Of a stretch of DNA of 64,000 bases, positions 26,801 through 41,200 are shown piece after piece. The DNA lies in contig CM046301.1 in assembly GCA_025267735.1 (NCBI GenBank), forward strand, positions 13,638,190 through 13,702,189, given 5' to 3'. The first letter of the stretch is position 1. Each line of letters starts with the position of its first letter. The notes under the pieces were generated by a model that made no database searches, had not been told where the DNA came from, and saw nothing but the letters and a program-made list of their open reading frames with translations. The position numbers and the translations under genes are program-made. Source of the DNA: Mactra quadrangularis (lineage: Eukaryota; Mollusca; Bivalvia; Venerida; Mactridae).

Positions 26801-29800
26801 ATACAAATGTTCTATTATTAAAGTATGTTCATAGAAAATGCTCAAACATATAAAAGATATTTCATGAATGCATCACAACAGCTAACAATTAAGAACATCA
26901 TCCAACGATACTTTAAGACAATGGCAATACTCTATTGTCTAAGGTATAACCAAATCCTTATAAGAGTAATGCAATAATCTTCAATTGAATAATAAAATAT
27001 AACCAAATAGCTCTCCCAGCTCAATATTTCGATAGTACCTGTATGCGACTACTCAGAAAGGTGTAAGCAAACATATCAGAAACGGCAACAGTAAAAACGT
27101 TGCCAAAAGGCAAAGAAGGAAGTTGTTTTATTTTATAACTTTGGTATGAAAGGGTCGCCACTAACAGAACATAAGTAACACACATTCATCACAGAAAATT
27201 CTAACATCTGTTGCGCGTTTTGTTCAACGCAATTGATTATGTAATATAGAAATAGGCGTTTTATCATATGAAGAAGTTTAGTTTAAGTTTAAGTAACAAA
27301 ATGAATCTAGTTATTGCCAATCGCATGAGTGTCATTATTGTAAGTTGGAATTTAATTGTCATTAAAATTGAACATACCTGCATTACAGATAAGACCTGAC
27401 TCACCATTGCATTTATCTGAAATAAAACATTGTATGACACTTGGTATTAAAAATTATATATTAAAAAACGGTACACTATGACCACTTTCTTTATACTCAT
27501 AATCTTTGTAGCTGTGTGATATGCATGCACTGGTAACATTTTGGCTAGTGCCGGTAATGTGATCGGCAAATGGCAACACATGCATAAAGAAAGCTATTCG
27601 GCTAGACAAGCATCCCTTCAACTTCAATACTTAAACCGAGTTTCAAAACTAGTATTAATAAGTATCATGTGTATATCTCTATGACATATGGTATGTATTA
27701 ACTCGTTGATAAGAACTGGTTGGGTTTTTTGTTAAACGTGCCGCAGCAACACATTGTATGGACACACATTTCGATGAATTTTGCACACACAAAATAAGTT
27801 ACTTGTACTACACTTTTAATACATACATTGGGGCAAAAGTGTCTTTACACATTTAAAATTTTGATGTTATTGGGAAATACTTCGATATACTTAAAATATA
27901 GTTAATAGTTTCACAACTAATGTGCAATTTACCATGAATTGTCAATTCTGTTATTTAATGCATTAAAATCATTTAAATATATAATAAACATATACATGTA
28001 AAACAAAATATGTCAGCAATATTTTTGCAATAAAAAATAAAATGAAAATATAAAAAATACTTGTGTGAAAAAAATTGAATCCCAGTGTTTTATATTTTAA
28101 TCTCACGTTGCAATAGGAACAGATTTATTAAAAAGGTGAGTTACCTGCTGAACAATCAGTCGGTTCATTTCCCTCATATCTACTGTGGCAATCACATTCA
28201 TATGCGCCTACTCTATCTTTACAAATACCATTGTTGATACAAGAAGTTGCCTCACAATCATTCACGTCTAGAATTCATTCATTAATTGTAATTTATCTTT
28301 ATTATTTTCAAGACATGTGGTAAAAACATAGTAAAAAACAACTGCTTTTATTATTAAACGTTGACTTTTCTTAAGCGTATTAGATTTATTGTCGTTCTCA
28401 TGTAAAGTATTACAAATTTCATTTACTATGACCTGTTATCATTACATACATTGCTTTTCTTTCTAAATATGTTACATAATATTTCATGTCACAGTGAAAG
28501 GTTCGATTAACTAATATTTACAGCGTGTTCAAATCATTACGATTTTTTTATTCCCAATCATTAAGTGAATTTACCAACAGTGGTTCGTTTTGTATATTCT
28601 ATAAACAGATTCTTGAAGCATGTTAGCTTGGTTAACAATAACAATAAACAAAATATAAAAGACAAACTAATTTAAATAAATCTTAACATCGTACAATATT
28701 ATTAGTGTCACTAACTTGTTTCACAGAAATCTCCAATGAAAGGACTTGGTGGACTTCCACAAAAACAGTTAAAAACATGTTTGGGGTTATAACAGTGACC
28801 ATTCATGCATGGATCTGGGTCACAGGTGTCCTCCTCTGAAACATTGAAATAAGATGTAAGCAAACATTTCAGGATAACAGTAAAAACACATACCTCCTAC
28901 CACACAGCCAAAACGCAAAGCATTGTATATTTTCATTATGAATGGCACCACAAACAAACAACGAAAACAAGAACATGGGGATTTCCGCCTTAGAACGAAC
29001 AATGCCAAAATAATTTTCCCGCGAAGTTATACATGAAAGTATACATTAGAGACCCAATACACTTATCAAACCATTTTCTACGATTATGTTTGACAAAGTG
29101 TCCCTTTCTTGAATACTTACACCTGATGAATTTCTATTTTCTGTGCACCACAATTGATGTTTTTTACAGATAAAGAGCGCTAAACACAAGTCTTAGATAT
29201 TCTGAATATATAAACATTTATTAAAGTATTATCAATAAGAGACCCGAGTCGGTATTACAGTTGGTAGCGCACCGGGATTTCGATTCTAGTGTCTCGCAAG
29301 TGAAATGTAGGCAAGTACTGGTTATAGACATAGGTCCAGGAAAAGTTAGACGCGCTGGATGTCGTAAATTAACCAAAATGTGTTGAAATGGCGTTAAGCC
29401 CAGCAAAAACCAATGCGGATTTTTTAAAGAATAAAATCAATTGCAATAATATACATATGATAATGCTATTTCAATTAATGATTAAAAGAAAGTTGACATG
29501 AAAAAAACCAATACCGTATGATCAAAAATGTAAGTAAAGAATGATCAGCTTATTACCATTTTCACAGAATTTTCCATAAAAGTATTGTCTACACTCACAA
29601 ATAAATGAACCTGTGTGTCTGTCACTGATGCACTCTGATGAATATCTGCAAGGTGAGGATTCACATGGATCTGAATTGAAAGAGAAAATATTGGTAATAT
29701 GATAATAATAATAAATAAATTATAACAATAGGAACACATATAAGAAACGTTAAGACACGGGAGCACAGCCACAATTGACATAACGCTGAGGCTACTTCAA

Positions 29801-32800
29801 TCTCGTCATTAAGTGGTTACATTGTTATTTAATACAATCCTTCGTGTCCAAAGACATGCAATTTTGTTTGCCCAAGTATACGCTAATCCTTTCATTAGTG
29901 AACGGATTATGAATATTTAGAAATGGAAGGTCTTTCGTAATGTCAATTGAATGGAAGACCATTCGCCAGTACTTCTGTAATTTAAATCATCTAACAGAAC
30001 CAAAGTAAAATGTAACATTGTATCTAAGACGCTTAAGTTGTACCGACATCGTCTCGTAAATTTTACTTTGCTTTTGCTGTGTATGATCCAAAATCAAATG
30101 TATAAATTCTTATTTCTTTCTGGGAACTTCAGTCAGTCAGAAAATACCATAAAGGACAAAATCACTCGTTTTACTTAGTATAAGTTAAGAAATAAAAAAA
30201 ATAAAAACTATACCTTTTGAGAGTATTTCTGTTTTTATGCAAGATGTTGCAATTATTTCTCTGTAAATTCAAATGATTGGTTTAAAATTATTTCATTTCT
30301 ACACTTCTACATTTCTACTAAGGACAATTAGTGTAAATATATATCATCGTCATTCATTTAATTTGCCTCTCCCTCAGTATGGTCATTAGTGAACCATTTT
30401 ATGCAATCACGCATATTTCTATTTTGTATATTTATTATGTCATTTTCTCGGGATATAAATTACATTTTAAAACAAAGGGGTATCTAGTATAGTGTTGGAT
30501 TAAATTAATTAATTTTACACCGGTATAAATCAATTTCTCGTAAAGAAAATAATTTACTTCTCATGTCTTTTACAATGCGTAACATAGGTATAATGCTACT
30601 GTTGGATATGTACAACAAATTCCATAGACTTTCTTGTCATCGCTAAAAAATATTTCAACTAATATTGATGCAGAAAAAATTGTTTTACTTGTCATCTGAA
30701 AAGGCATTAAAGCACATTTTCTCAAAGCTACTCGATGGATTACTGAAACTCAATGTGGCTTTGTATGTGGATTCACTCTTATAGGTAACAGTGTGAACAG
30801 AGCTGAATTTTGATTCCTCAGCAAAACTTTGACCAACTGTAACTGTCTTGACTTTACTGAAAAAAGAAATACGAAATATAAATAGAAATAAACATACCAG
30901 TTATATGATGACCATAACTAAAAACAAAACACTTACGAATGCAATAGAATAGCATTAAGCTGATGCGAAATGGATAGTGCATTCTGAGAGTATTTGAATA
31001 AAAATATATTGCATACAAATTGCATGAAAATCATAGAAACGTTTAAAAGAAAATGTATGGTATGTGATTACTTCGTTTTGTGGTTAAATTTCAAGAGGTT
31101 GAATGTCTCTCAGAGCTGATGTAAAGAAACCAACTAAAATACTTTAATTCAGATTCTTCAAACTATTCGAAATTTAAAGTACAACTTAACAAATAAACAA
31201 TGATTGCTGGTTCTATTTATATTATATTTATAATTCATACTTTCAGTTTATATTGGTAATTGTTATAAATATATGTAAACATAACTATAAAGATTTAATA
31301 TATGTCAAACTTCCTATTTCAGAAAATGAAATAAGTAATTCAGATTCAGATTTAATGAAAACAGAAAATATAAGATACTGCGACTGACCTGGATGATTTT
31401 ACATACACCGGCAACAAACATGTTATATCAGCTTCACATTGTATACCTTGATTTGGTGATGGTATATCAATAAAAGATGCCTGAAAAATATACATGTTTA
31501 CGTTATAGGTATGACTTGATTTAATTAACAGCGTACACCGATGTTCAAATCTGATCCAGAGCAACATTTTATTGCCCAACCATGGTTTCCACAAGAAGAA
31601 TGTATTAAGTTAATAGAAATCGGCGAGAATATGTTTGAATTATAATCGTGTACATATCCAACAAGAAATAACCCTCTTGAAATTTGTTTAAACGTTCAAG
31701 TTTAAATGGATGATTGTTAAAATTGGATTGACAGTTTCATATTATCACGTTCCATGATGGGCACACACCCAAAAGATATCAAGTTCAATATTTTATTTAG
31801 CACAAACATAACGGTTTCTACCAATATCATGTTTACAATGTGAACTCAAAAGAAGCTCACATACGAAATCGGTGCATGCAAACGTGTTATATTTTTTACA
31901 GTAATTGAATTACAAAACCATATTCATATGTAGTAACTTACCTGTCCTTGAGATCGATAATTGAAAGTATTTGCTGGAAATATAAATTTATAAATTTTCA
32001 ATTAACATTAAAAAGCATATTTTCAAATGGAATTTTAGTAACAATAACATTAAAAATAAAATCGCATTTTCAAAACCATTAAAATGAAAACATTTGTACG
32101 CAAATGGTAAACTATAATTAACACTCACGTGCACTTAAAATCAATCAACATTTTGAACAATTGGATAAATGAAAATCTTATCACACCTTCAAAAAAATAA
32201 GAAATTGAACACGAGGAGCTCTTCTGGAAATCTTAATTCCTAATCAAATACACCTGCTAGCATTTACACACGACTAGCCGTCTTGGCAAACATATTGAAA
32301 AGCTAACAGTGTGGTCTTTATTTCATTATTTTAATCACTAAGACAAAATGTTTAATTCAATATCAACATTACCTCTTACTTCCAACTTATAACACAATAA
32401 ATCAGAATCATGACTGAAAATAGAAAATATTCAAATACCTAGAGCTTTTGTAATCTTATAGATATTCAGTGGGTGCTTTTTATACGACTGCGAATTTGGT
32501 GCAACTTATCTCAAACTGATATTTTGAGAACTGAGCAATCACATAGATATTGTGTTAAATCTATGCAGTCTTTACCACTGAGCACCAATACAGACTTTTC
32601 GTTAGCCACCTTAGGAATAATACCAATTGCCAAAATAATTGATTATAAGAAACTGCAATTTCTGGGTCAGTTGTGTAGACTTCCCAATAAATATCTTGCG
32701 AAAAGTGTTTTTAATCATAGACTGATACGCTTTTTAAAATTTGATAGTACATGCTTGGGTTTCATGCCCGATGTATTTTCCCTACAAAAATATAACTTGG

Positions 32801-35800
32801 ACTTTATCCTACCACTATATTTAGACAGTGGAACATTTGCTTCTAAAAGTAGATGGAAACACATTATAAGAGAACGAGTTGTAAAAAGTGATCATTTACA
32901 TAGAGTCAGCAGACTTATTGATAATAATACATACAACTCAGTCATATTGAACAACATTCATGATATGAACAAGCATTCTGTTTTATGGTCGGTATCCAAA
33001 GGTAACTATCGATGCACGTACCTGTGTCAAATACTTATCCGTATTATTGGTAAATTAAACTCAAGAAACTTTCTTTAGACTTGCAATAGATGTTCCATAT
33101 TGACAGATAATATCATAGTATAGGTCGTTTGCGTTAACGCTGGACCCCTATTTGCCGTCAATATCTTTTAAACTATAACAGCGATTTTGCTAAAAATTTT
33201 AATACAATCTTACTTCAATTTTTCCTTCTAGGATTAAAATTTTCAGAATTTTTAATAGATAAATAAAAAAGTTTTCCATAAGGTACAATGCAAAATATTT
33301 GGAATTTTTTATCAAAAATCCGGCGGGAGGTAAAATAAGCTGTTCTGATTATAACATTGTCATACTTCCAGTGTATTTATACTAAGTCCCGTGCGTTTAC
33401 TGTAAGTTTGTCGCTTAAATAAACACTCGACGGTCTACTGAATTGTAAAGCAGAGGCCCGTCTTTAAAATCGTACGTGTAGAATTTGTATAGATTTTGAC
33501 GATGCAGACGACAGTGATGATGATATTTGAGTTTGTATGAACTGTTATACTTTGTTATCAAATGAAATTTCTAACCGGGCCTCATATTTAGCTATTATTT
33601 TGTATCTACTGATATGTGGCTGTTCTGATTATGGCACATACCCATTTAACAAAAGTCGCTTTTTGGCTTCAAAATTTGCATTGCATGTCTATGGGAAGTA
33701 TGTTATGTAATTAAAGAAAAATTCTGAATTTTTGGATTTGAGAAGGAAAATGCTAGTTATGATCACATACAAAATTTGGGTTAATTCCATCAGATAGTTA
33801 TTGAGATATATCATGATTTTAGGGGTCCAGCTTTACCGCAAACGACCTATTCATGCCTTTTTGATTTGCAGTGCAAATGAAAATCTTAGAAATTACATAT
33901 TCCGGTGTTACATGAATGCTTTCGGACCTTCTGCTTTTATTAAACTGATTTCAGAAAATCCTAAGATCCAATGCATAAGCCTGATCGAGACATCTATAGT
34001 CATACGTGATGATCATTTTGAAAACAGTTGGTTAACTGAACTTCTGTGTAGACTTTATGAATAGTTTCATCTTATATAATATATAGTGACAAATGTTTAC
34101 CATCATGCAGTAAAATAATTGATCAATGAACTCTAATCCCGGGTATAAATTATGGTATACCTTATTGCTTGGAATTGAAGGTGATACTGTATATTACCTA
34201 TAGTTTTTATTTGTTTGGGTCGTCAGACCAAACAAATAATGGTAGCGAAATTTCAGACCCGAATGCTGTTAATTGCAAATACCGAAAGTAGTCCGCTTTT
34301 TTGAAGCGGTTACTTCCCTTTACATGGACATTAACGCCGAAAAATTCAGGGGAGATCACTGCGTGAAGATTGTCAAATGGACTGGTCCCCTGCGAACTAT
34401 AATAGGACAGGGAACCAGATTAATTGTCAAATAACAGGCGCATTAATTTTCAAACCTGATCATGGAAGACAATATAGTTCCCGATTGGTCGAAGATTTCT
34501 AATATTGTGCAATTCTGTAACATTTCCGCAAATTACTGGTAATATATTGAAATAATTTTGATTAAACGCACGTCAATTTTGAACTCTTCAATTAAAAGGT
34601 GTTCGCCTATGGGTTAGTTTATATAACAAATTCAATTTGTCACGTGATCAAACCACGCTGAAGAGTCAACAGAACAACCCACGGAGAAGAAAGAAAGAAG
34701 ATTTGTAAATAAAATTTCATGCAATATTTATTATACATTATCGTTTGTTGGTATTATTTATAAACAAGAAATATATGTAAAGTTGATTTCACATAACAAA
34801 CCAATTAGGGACAGTGATAATATTGATTAAAGCGCATACAGATTCAATTTTTTGTTGGGCACAGACACAGGTCCTTTGTTTACTTAAATAGGCCTATCAT
34901 TATAAAGCGACGCCAAATAATTTGGATCGTGTGGATGTGATTTTCAGTTTAAGAAGCTGCCTGAATAATTTTTCCACAAAACGAACAGGTTTGTGACAGT
35001 GACAACTTTGATTAAAGCGCATATATTTTAAGTAGGTCACAGTTCCTCTGTTTATTTACGTTTTAAGCGACGCCATATTGGATATTTAATGTGGATGAGA
35101 TTTTCATTTGAAGAAGTTATAAGATGCTGCGGTAATGTTGTAACTTTTTTTAAATGAAATATGACCGTAGAATTCATTTGCAACAAACACTAGTATGTGA
35201 CAGTAATAAATGTGCGCGAAATCACACAGAAGTCGGAATAAGGTCACGGCTCCTTTGTTCTCGCCTAAAATTGCAAAATCATGAATTGAGGGCAACTCAA
35301 TTGAGGCACCCCACTGATCGGGGACCACATTATTTTCAGTTCATTAAAATATAAATTTATAACCCTGTGGCATTGTTCTTTGAATTCATAGCATCTGTAG
35401 TATCTGTACTACATTTATATCTCATTGTTTCCACACAACCTTCACCTTTCTTATATTCCGTGACCCAAACAAATTCAGCGCCTTCTGTGCTTTGATTATT
35501 ATGTGCTGTTATACCTAATATTCATCGTTCTATTTTTTTCATTTATGTTGCATGTATTCTGTTTGCTATCTTTGTCTTCTTTGACTCTCCAGTTTGGAGG
35601 AATTAAAGAAAGATATATAGATAAGTAACAGATTTTCATTTTTTAGGCGGTTTCCATTCTTTTTTGCTTAATTGCGTTTGTCACCTTCGCATATGATATG
35701 TATTATTGAATAATAAACACTTTCTTGTCTTATCAGTTATTAACTTTCCATAGTACTTAAAACTGTGGAACCAATATGTGAACTTAGTAGTTTTTCATTA

Positions 35801-38185
35801 TAGAATGATATAAATGAATATTTTCCGATCCTGTTTCCACCGTGTGTTTTGTATTTTTTATTACCAGACAAAAGAGGTTCACTCGATTCTTTATCCTTTT
35901 AGGAGATTTAGTTAGACGTCCTTAATTAATTTTATTGGTAGTATTCTTACCCTTGGTCATCAATGGCACTAATGCATATTAAATGATGCCCAATATCAGT
36001 ATTTGAAGTCTCCCATGTTATCTCAACATATTTCACATCTGGCCTAGTGTCATCTTTTACAGCAGATTTCACAAATATTTCTTCATCAAGAGCCACCATT
36101 CTAAAGTCAGCAATTGTTCTAAAAGATACAACAGATAAAGAGATGTATATTTAAAACAAAATGTCTAATACTCTGACGATGCCTGTTATTGACAAGTCAA
36201 CTATTCAAATTATTAGAAAAGAAGCATCTATGTATTCCGATATCATATCTAATTTTAATTCGTTTCAATTGGTTAAATTAAAACAGTAAAGGTTCGACTT
36301 ATACATTTAAATTGAAAGCTATATTTTTTTATAAAAATTGACATTTCTGTGAAATATGTGAGAGGATTTAAACAAATGCTTACAGTTTTATTTTTCCTTC
36401 AACCAAGACTTAAACACAAAAGAACATGTTTGCTTTTCAAATTTATGTCAATAGCTTATTTTCAAAACTCGAATTACTGTGGATTTTTTCGAGCTGATTA
36501 AGGTTTGTTTGTGCCAGATGCATCCTTTTCAAAATGTAATTTACATATTATTACTGAAACGTATACAACACAGATGTTCCGCATGGGTACAGTCGGTAAG
36601 CTGGAAACCCCAGTCAACTTGAGTTCCGAAACCAATTCATTAATGTAATTGTATTAAAAAGAATAAACTTTATTAAATTTATGATTATAATTTCTCTACC
36701 AAATAATCATTTATGGAAAAAGTAGGTTTATTAATCATTGGATATACATGTACCTTGAACTGCTTGCCTGAGCATATACATTGACTTTCCATGTTGCTCC
36801 AGCATATATTATAAATGGATGACCATTTGCTAATGTAGGTTCAATAATTTTTGGAGATTTAATTTCTGTTAGAATGTTCACTAAAAACTAAAAATAGATA
36901 TAAACCTTATTAACATTGAATCGCATATATTATGTAAGTTGTATTTAACTTCAGTAAGATTCAAACATGAAGGATGTATTCTACAATAACTACTTTACAC
37001 AAATGTGTGTCACAATGAACATTTCGTAGGTTCTCTGTAGATCTTATTATTGTAATTTCTTCTCTGTCATTCGTGTCAAATTCGCGTTGTTTGAACCTTA
37101 ATAATGAAATCTTTCAACGTAATAAAGGATATATAAAACTCAAGCATTATAAATCACAGGTGACAGACACAATTTTTCCTCAATATATATGAATAAGAAA
37201 AATTTGTGTCTGGCACCTGTGTTATAAATAAATAAATACATGTATGCTGTGTGATTGATTGGAAGAACAACAAAAAAGAAAAGCCTACCTGTACAGAAGA
37301 ATATGCTATTGAGGTTCTGACTGGTAAAAAACTTTGTGATCCAAATGTTATCTTTTGTTTATTGTAATCATTTAAATTAAGAGCCACAACAATCCATGCA
37401 TCACTTGTATACCCTAATGATGTTGTAGCATTGATAATAATCTTGCAATCATCCTAAACGTCAATTGTAAAAGATATAGCAACATATAACTTATCGTTTT
37501 GAAAAGTAATTATGTAGTAGATAAACTTTACGCTAACATACCGAGTTCTGACATTCATATACTGGTCTTTGATATTATTATCTTCATTTTTGATGCTTTT
37601 AATCTGCTTAGACGTCTAATAAAGGGATACTTACTACCGCAATTAAAGTATTGCGCCTAATCGGTTACCAGCAGACGATGCAGTTTGTCCATTGAAGTAT
37701 ATAAGTAGTATCATAATATATTCAAGTTAAGTACTATAATGATATGTAAATGTAGGGGGGAAATCTTGAATAGTTTCTGCCATCAAAACCCCTCTCCGTC
37801 AGCTCAATTACAGCTTTGATTTAAAACTTTATCCTTTGCGAATATGTACATTTTACGAAAATAAATAGTGAAAGATATAGAACAAACCATCCGCTATGAG
37901 AAAATCAGTAGATAATTATAACTTCACATATATTAGTGAGTAAATATATTACCTTAACTTCAACTCCATTAGCTTTCCTCAAGTCTCCAGCCTCGAAACT
38001 ACTATGCTCACATTTTACATAATCACCGTCAGGATCAACTGCACTGATTTCGATAACAGCTTCACTGTCAAGTTCTACCCTAATATGGAAAGAAAAAGTA
38101 GTGTAGATCAGAAGCAAAATTTTCATGATCGAATTTTTTAGGTTGCGAAATTTTACAGATTTGCTCACACTGTTCTCTTTTTCTA

Positions 38186-38261
<76 letters not shown>

Positions 38262-41200
38262 CATTATTATCATTATTATAATATTTATTAGTACCTTAAC
38301 TACACAATGATCTGATAAAAAGGGTCCCTGTTCACATTTTTTTACCTGTATACCATTTACTGCTCCTATTGCAAAATATTTGTTAACAGCTGATCTACAA
38401 TATTCAAAGTCAAGTAATTTACATTTTCACTAATCTGACTAACAGTATTACATATTTTGGGGTATACTTAGTTGTTATTATTAATGCTTTGGGGAGTTTT
38501 AACTGAACTCTTTTTAGCACATAGCATTTCCCCTCGTCCAATCAGCTGTCGAGGATTGTTGATAGTAGACATGTACTATATTGTATAGTATGGCATTTAA
38601 AGACACAACTTATTCTATATTTAGACACCTGTCTTGCATGCTTTTTCGTGGTTAGATATGACAGTAGAATTTCAGTATGTTACGGTGAATGAACACAATT
38701 ACTGAGGCCCTGCAATGAGTGCATGAACCTAGTTCAAATGCTATGTTGGTATCTTTGTATTAAACAGCAAAAATAATTAATCAAAATTAATATGTCCCTA
38801 ATTGACATCGTTCTTTGCCGTTTCGTGTTCGAGTTATCAAAACTTTGATACAGCTTAAGTAATTAACTGTGCCAACATAAACAGTGAGACATTGGATGCC
38901 AACGCCTGAGTGATAGTAATCGGCTCTCATTTTCTTCGAAATGTTTTACCAAGTTTTATTTTCGCAATTTGTAACCCATAAAATGGACAATTAAGAGGGT
39001 TTGGTAGCCAAGTTTGGCACTGTGTAAGTACGTACTCAAAAATATATATCATAATAAAATTATGTCTGACCGTTGACCAGCTAACAAAATTGTCGTTTGC
39101 TCAATTAAATGATGTCTGATAAATTTAATTTTATTTCTTTTAATATGGTTTTCATTTTGACTTCAAGTCAAACAGTTAAGAACCCGATGCAGAGTTACCT
39201 GTTTTCCGAATAATAGCATGAAATTAAGTAAGAAACAATTAACTTACGTAATTCTGTAAGATATTCATTAATACAGTACATAATACAGTAGTAACAATAT
39301 TAATATATCTATGCGGGGGCCTCAATTTATATCACATGCCAACAAGCATGAGAAAGTCATGAAACATGTGATACTTAAAATTTTCACCTAATATGATGTA
39401 ACCACTATACTACAATTTTCTTTTGATGTCCAGGATTTATAAGTTGTGTCTTTAAAATAACCTACTTATAGCGTGTTGAACTTGGGGAAAATGCTGTGCT
39501 AAGCCAGTTAGATTATGTTTTCATTTTACTTTAAGGTTCAGTGCTCGGGGCTCCGCCCTTATAGTAAAATGAAAACATAATCTAACTAATACACAATACA
39601 TGTGTTTCTTTTGTGATCGGTAGGAGCTAATTTGAGTGAATTAATAACACCTAATGTTGCAGTATCAACGTTGTATAAACAAGGATTATTGTACACACTT
39701 AAACCTAAATCCAATAATTGGTCACGGCGATACTTCAATGAACAATCTGTATTTTGTAAAAGTGTGATTTGTAAGGGATATACCACGAGAGCTGTCCAAT
39801 ATGTTAGATATTGGATAGCTGAGGCGCGTTAGCGCCGAAGCGTATCCAATGTCTAACATATTGGGCTGCTCGAGGGGTATATCTTACTTAAATCACAGTT
39901 CACCAACATAATAATTATTATAATAATACAAAACCATTTTTACTTTACACCTATTGCAGATAACTTATTCAGAAGTATACATTTAAATCATATGTTTATC
40001 AAATTTGAATAAATATAGAAAATATTAATTGTTTCCCATATGGTGCCCCTCTAGTCCGACAATTTAATGAATGTTTGTTCACGAGATTTTCGTGCAAAAT
40101 CTTTCACATAAATATTTAAGTGTAGTTAAGACCGTGGTCGTTTATTCCGTTTCTGTTCTTCGTTTAGTCGGATATTTTATATACGTGTAACATGTTTGAA
40201 AGATCTAAATTATCTTTGGAATTAAAGTTGGTGTTTTCTTTTGGCTATACTGTTTACAACTCGGAATACATTCGTTTGGAGATACATACATTAAAATGGT
40301 TGCAATGTATACAAAATGTGGTGTTTTAGGGGGATTATCAACTGATTCCAGTCATGTCCAAGAAACGATATTAGCAACAGCCTGACACATGGCGGATTTC
40401 TTATGAACTTGATGAGAAACTTATTTTAGAGGAACAGGGTAATGGTAAGTTAAAAATATCAATGCAAATTTATATAAGGTTAACAATTATAGTGAAGCCA
40501 AATGGAGAACCTGGGCCGTGCGTGCATCAAATAATTAGTGTTGCTCTAACCCAACGTTAAAATTCCCTGTTTATTCATACATCATTCGTATGCAACACGT
40601 TTGTCCATCTTTTTACGTATCAATCTATGTTCGGTTCGTGGCTCAAACCTATGATCGTTTTATCACGGGGAGAGGTCGTTACGAAAATTGTAATTATTTC
40701 CGACAGTAATAATTTCATATTATTGATGGTTGATGATGTTTTAATGTCATTTTGGTAACGCTGGAAGTTTAGGCATTGGCTTCAATGCTTCTGTGGTCTA
40801 GTACAAGAATTACCTATCTCTGCCATAATATTGTCAGTGGCATTGCTCAGTAAAACACAAAGAGAACGCCAGGATCACAGCATACTGAATGCAATGTAAC
40901 TTCTATTTAAGGACTATGTAATTTACGAATGTCCTTCATGACTTTAAAATAAGTGTGGTTGCAATAATTGAAATTTACAATTAATTTTCATAAATTTCAG
41001 TTTTCATTTTAAAACTAATGAAATAATTAAGTAAGTTTTATAGAAAAATATCAAAAAAGTGGTTTAGTAATATTTATTTTTTATGAAAAGAGTGAGTTTA
41101 AACACGTAAACTTTTGTGCAAGTTTACATGAAGTACAGTGAAAACAGTTAAAATAAAATCTTCCAATCAGATTGTGTACACTCCCGTACAGATGCACTAA

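Noticed and set aside
37905..38310. ORFs rich in Ile on both strands
   Set aside because: Produced by the (ATT)n microsatellite; only the exon 4 part (37953-38079) is real coding.
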